From Bacteroidota bacterium (GTDB lineage Bacteria; Bacteroidota; Bacteroidia; Bacteroidales; JACABE01): a stretch of DNA of 64,000 bases. Location: contig JAPLDQ010000011.1 in NCBI GenBank assembly GCA_026391675.1, positions 1 to 64,000 on the forward strand. The letters are read 5' to 3'. Positions 62,315 through 64,000 of the stretch are shown here, in pieces. The notes under the pieces are model-generated. The model saw nothing but the letters and a program-made list of their open reading frames with translations. It was not told the DNA's origin and did no database searches. A program made the translations under genes and the position numbers. The number at the start of each line of letters is the position of its first letter. Within the stretch, counting starts at the first letter, position 1.

Positions 62315-64000
62315 AATTTTCCATATCTTTCCCATGGCATTGTTTGAACTTTTTGCCACTACCGCAAGGGCACGGGTCATTACGCCCAACTTTTTTCTCC
62401 ACCCTGACCGGTTGAACTTTTTCTTCGCCCTGTGTACGATTGCCTGCTGTAGGAAGTTGCTCATCGCGACTGGTTTTAAGCCTGCTCATGTCAGTATGTT
62501 GCACTTTACCTTCCTTTATACTGGATGAATCCTGAATAGGTAAGTTACCTAAGCATAAAAAGGCAGAGATTTCCTTGTTAATATCCTGAATCATCGTTTT
62601 GAATAATTCAAAGGATTCAAATTTGTAAATTAACAACGGATCTTTTTGTTCATAAGTTGCATTCTGAACGGATTGTTTTAACTCATCCATTTCACGCAGT
62701 TGTTCTTTCCATGCATCATCAATCAAAGCTAATGTTAAACTTTTTTCGATAGCTACAATTAATTCTTTTCCTTTGGTATCATAGCATTTTTTTATAGGAG
62801 CGATGATATTCAGTGTTTTTTTACCGTCGGTTATAGGTATGGCAATGTTTTCGTAACGGCTTCCGTTATTTTCATAAACATCTTTTATAACAGGATAGGC
62901 TTGTTCGGCCATGTGTTCTGATTTGCGGTGATAGTTCTGATAGACTTCATTAAAAATTCTGTCTGTCATATCTTCTAATTTTGAACTAAAAAATTCTTTC
63001 TGTTCAATTGGAGATTCAACGCCGAAAGTACGTATCAGTTCTATGTTAAATCCATCAAAGTCGCGGCTTTCAAAATGATCGTGAATAATACTTTCGCTGA
63101 CATCATACATCATGTTTGAAATATCAATCGGCAAGCGATCGCCATATAATGCATTGCGGCGTTTATTGTAAATTACTTCACGCTGTGAATTCATTACGTC
63201 ATCATATTCCAGCAATCGTTTACGAATGCCAAAGTTGTTTTCTTCTACTTTTTTCTGCGCTCTTTCAATTGAATTGGTAATCATGGAATGCTGGATAACT
63301 TCACCTTCTTTCAGTCCGAGTCTGTCCATAACCCTTGCAATACGGTCTGAGCCGAATAATCGCATCAAATCATCTTCGAGCGAAACAAAAAACTGAGAAC
63401 TACCCGGATCACCCTGACGTCCGGCACGACCACGCAACTGACGGTCAACACGGCGTGATTCATGACGTTCAGTACCAACAATTGCCAGACCACCAGCTTC
63501 TTTTACTCCCGGTCCTAACTTGATGTCAGTACCACGTCCGGCCATATTGGTAGCAATGGTTACAGTTCCTGCAAAACCTGCTTCAGCAACGATATCAGCT
63601 TCTTTCTTATGCAACTTTGCATTCAGTACATTATGTTTGATATTGCGCATTTTCAGCGAACGGCTGAGTAATTCGGAAATTTCAACGGAAGTGGTACCTA
63701 CCAGCACAGGACGTCCAATATTTACCAGATTCTGGATTTCATCAATTACTGCATTGTATTTTTCTTTCTTGGTTTTATATACAAGGTCTTCCATATCCTT
63801 ACGGATAATAGATCTGTTTGTTGGAATAACCACTACGTCCAGTTTGTAAATATCCCAAAGTTCACCTGCTTCAGTTTCAGCAGTACCGGTCATCCCGGCT
63901 AGCTTGCTGTACATTCTGAAATAATTCTGGAGGGTTATGGTAGCATAGGTTTGTGTTGCAGCTTCAACATGAACATTTTCCTTGGCTTCGATAGCCTGAT
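62313..64000 (-). CDS. secA: SecA preprotein translocase ATPase, C-terminal part
   Basis: Motor ATPase of the Sec protein-export system. The gene runs off the right edge; 562 C-terminal residues are visible, beginning just before [22 protein letters not shown]. The second nucleotide-binding half is present: [27 protein letters not shown] and [17 protein letters not shown]. The helical scaffold and wing regions follow. A linker rich in charged residues leads to the C-terminal zinc-binding tail [14 protein letters not shown] (SEC-C), used for SecB or ribosome contact. An ATG at 63914 is internal and not the real start. Confidence 0.97.
   Translation of the reverse strand, partial: QAIEAKENVHVEAATQTYATITLQNYFRMYSKLAGMTGTAETEAGELWDIYKLDVVVIPTNRSIIRKDMEDLVYKTKKEKYNAVIDEIQNLVNIGRPVLVGTTSVEISELLSRSLKMRNIKHNVLNAKLHKKEADIVAEAGFAGTVTIATNMAGRGTDIKLGPGVKEAGGLAIVGTERHESRRVDRQLRGRAGRQGDPGSSQFFVSLEDDLMRLFGSDRIARVMDRLGLKEGEVIQHSMITNSIERAQKKVEENNFGIRKRLLEYDDVMNSQREVIYNKRRNALYGDRLPIDISNMMYDVSESIIHDHFESRDFDGFNIELIRTFGVESPIEQKEFFSSKLEDMTDRIFNEVYQNYHRKSEHMAEQAYPVIKDVYENNGSRYENIAIPITDGKKTLNIIAPIKKCYDTKGKELIVAIEKSLTLALIDDAWKEQLREMDELKQSVQNATYEQKDPLLIYKFESFELFKTMIQDINKEISAFLCLGNLPIQDSSSIKEGKVQHTDMSRLKTSRDEQLPTAGNRTQGEEKVQPVRVEKKVGRNDPCPCGSGKKFKQCHGKDMEN

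Noticed and set aside
62313-63914. A free-standing 533-residue SecA fragment starting at the internal ATG
   Set aside because: The frame continues upstream to the window edge with clear SecA sequence, so the gene is simply cut by the window.

Overview
The window looks like chromosomal DNA of an uncultured or little-known member of the Bacteroidota, probably near the Bacteroidales. The signs are low GC (about a third by eye), Bacteroidota-type promoters (TTG, about 20 nt, TAnnTTTG), few Shine-Dalgarno sequences, type IX secretion (Por) sorting domains on large secreted proteins, and families typical of the phylum (OstA-like protein, DUF3098, DUF3109, short NuoG, PepSY-like secreted protein, GH92). 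I see no rRNA or tRNA gene and no CRISPR array.

Layout. 1-8.6 kb is accessory: the tail of an IS transposase, an orphan AAA ATPase, a LytTR response regulator and LytS-type kinase pointing at each other, a large type IX-secreted beta-helix protein and a cysteine-containing lipoprotein. 8.6-19.3 kb reads leftward and is housekeeping: OstA-like protein, PepSY-like protein, purA, a Fur-family regulator, a RelA/SpoT enzyme and pyruvate:ferredoxin oxidoreductase. 19.6-33.8 kb reads rightward and is a complete 14-subunit complex I operon (nuoA-N) interrupted by three pieces of repeat-associated DNA. 33.9-44.8 kb holds a secreted metallophosphoesterase, pfkA, a membrane protein and two secreted glycoside hydrolases (GH106-like and GH92) with repeat-rich spacers. 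45-51.4 kb holds a small lipoprotein, a DUF2339 membrane protein, leuS and a tail-anchored small protein. 51.6-58.8 kb reads rightward: ftsX, DUF3098, uppP, truB, queA, ispD, rnr. 58.9-64 kb: glycyl-tRNA synthetase, a membrane-anchored protein, DUF3109, DUF1294 and the C-terminal part of secA.

How it fits together. Pyruvate oxidation by NifJ supplies reduced ferredoxin, complex I oxidises NADH into the quinone pool, PfkA feeds glycolysis, and the secreted GH92/GH106-like enzymes suggest growth on mannose- or rhamnose-containing glycans. UppP, FtsX and the OstA-like protein serve the envelope.

Most notable. (1) leuS carries an in-frame cassette of about 145 codons encoding a DUF559 (Vsr-like endonuclease) domain, flanked by inverted CTCTCC/GGAGAG repeats, inside the editing (CP1) domain. 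(2) Two more small repeat-flanked passenger genes, a four-helix-bundle/23S-IVP gene broken by TGA and a GxxExxY nuclease-like gene, sit in the nuo operon beside a third repeat-only insertion. Together they suggest a repeat-borne class of passenger genes tolerated inside essential loci. (3) The AAA ATPase and the lipoprotein genes share an unusual upstream element: three GAYAT units at an exact 11-bp period, in both cases beginning 31 nt above a TAnnTTTG box. (4) Intrinsic terminators sit 10-12 nt ahead of the start codons of ispD and the OstA-like gene.
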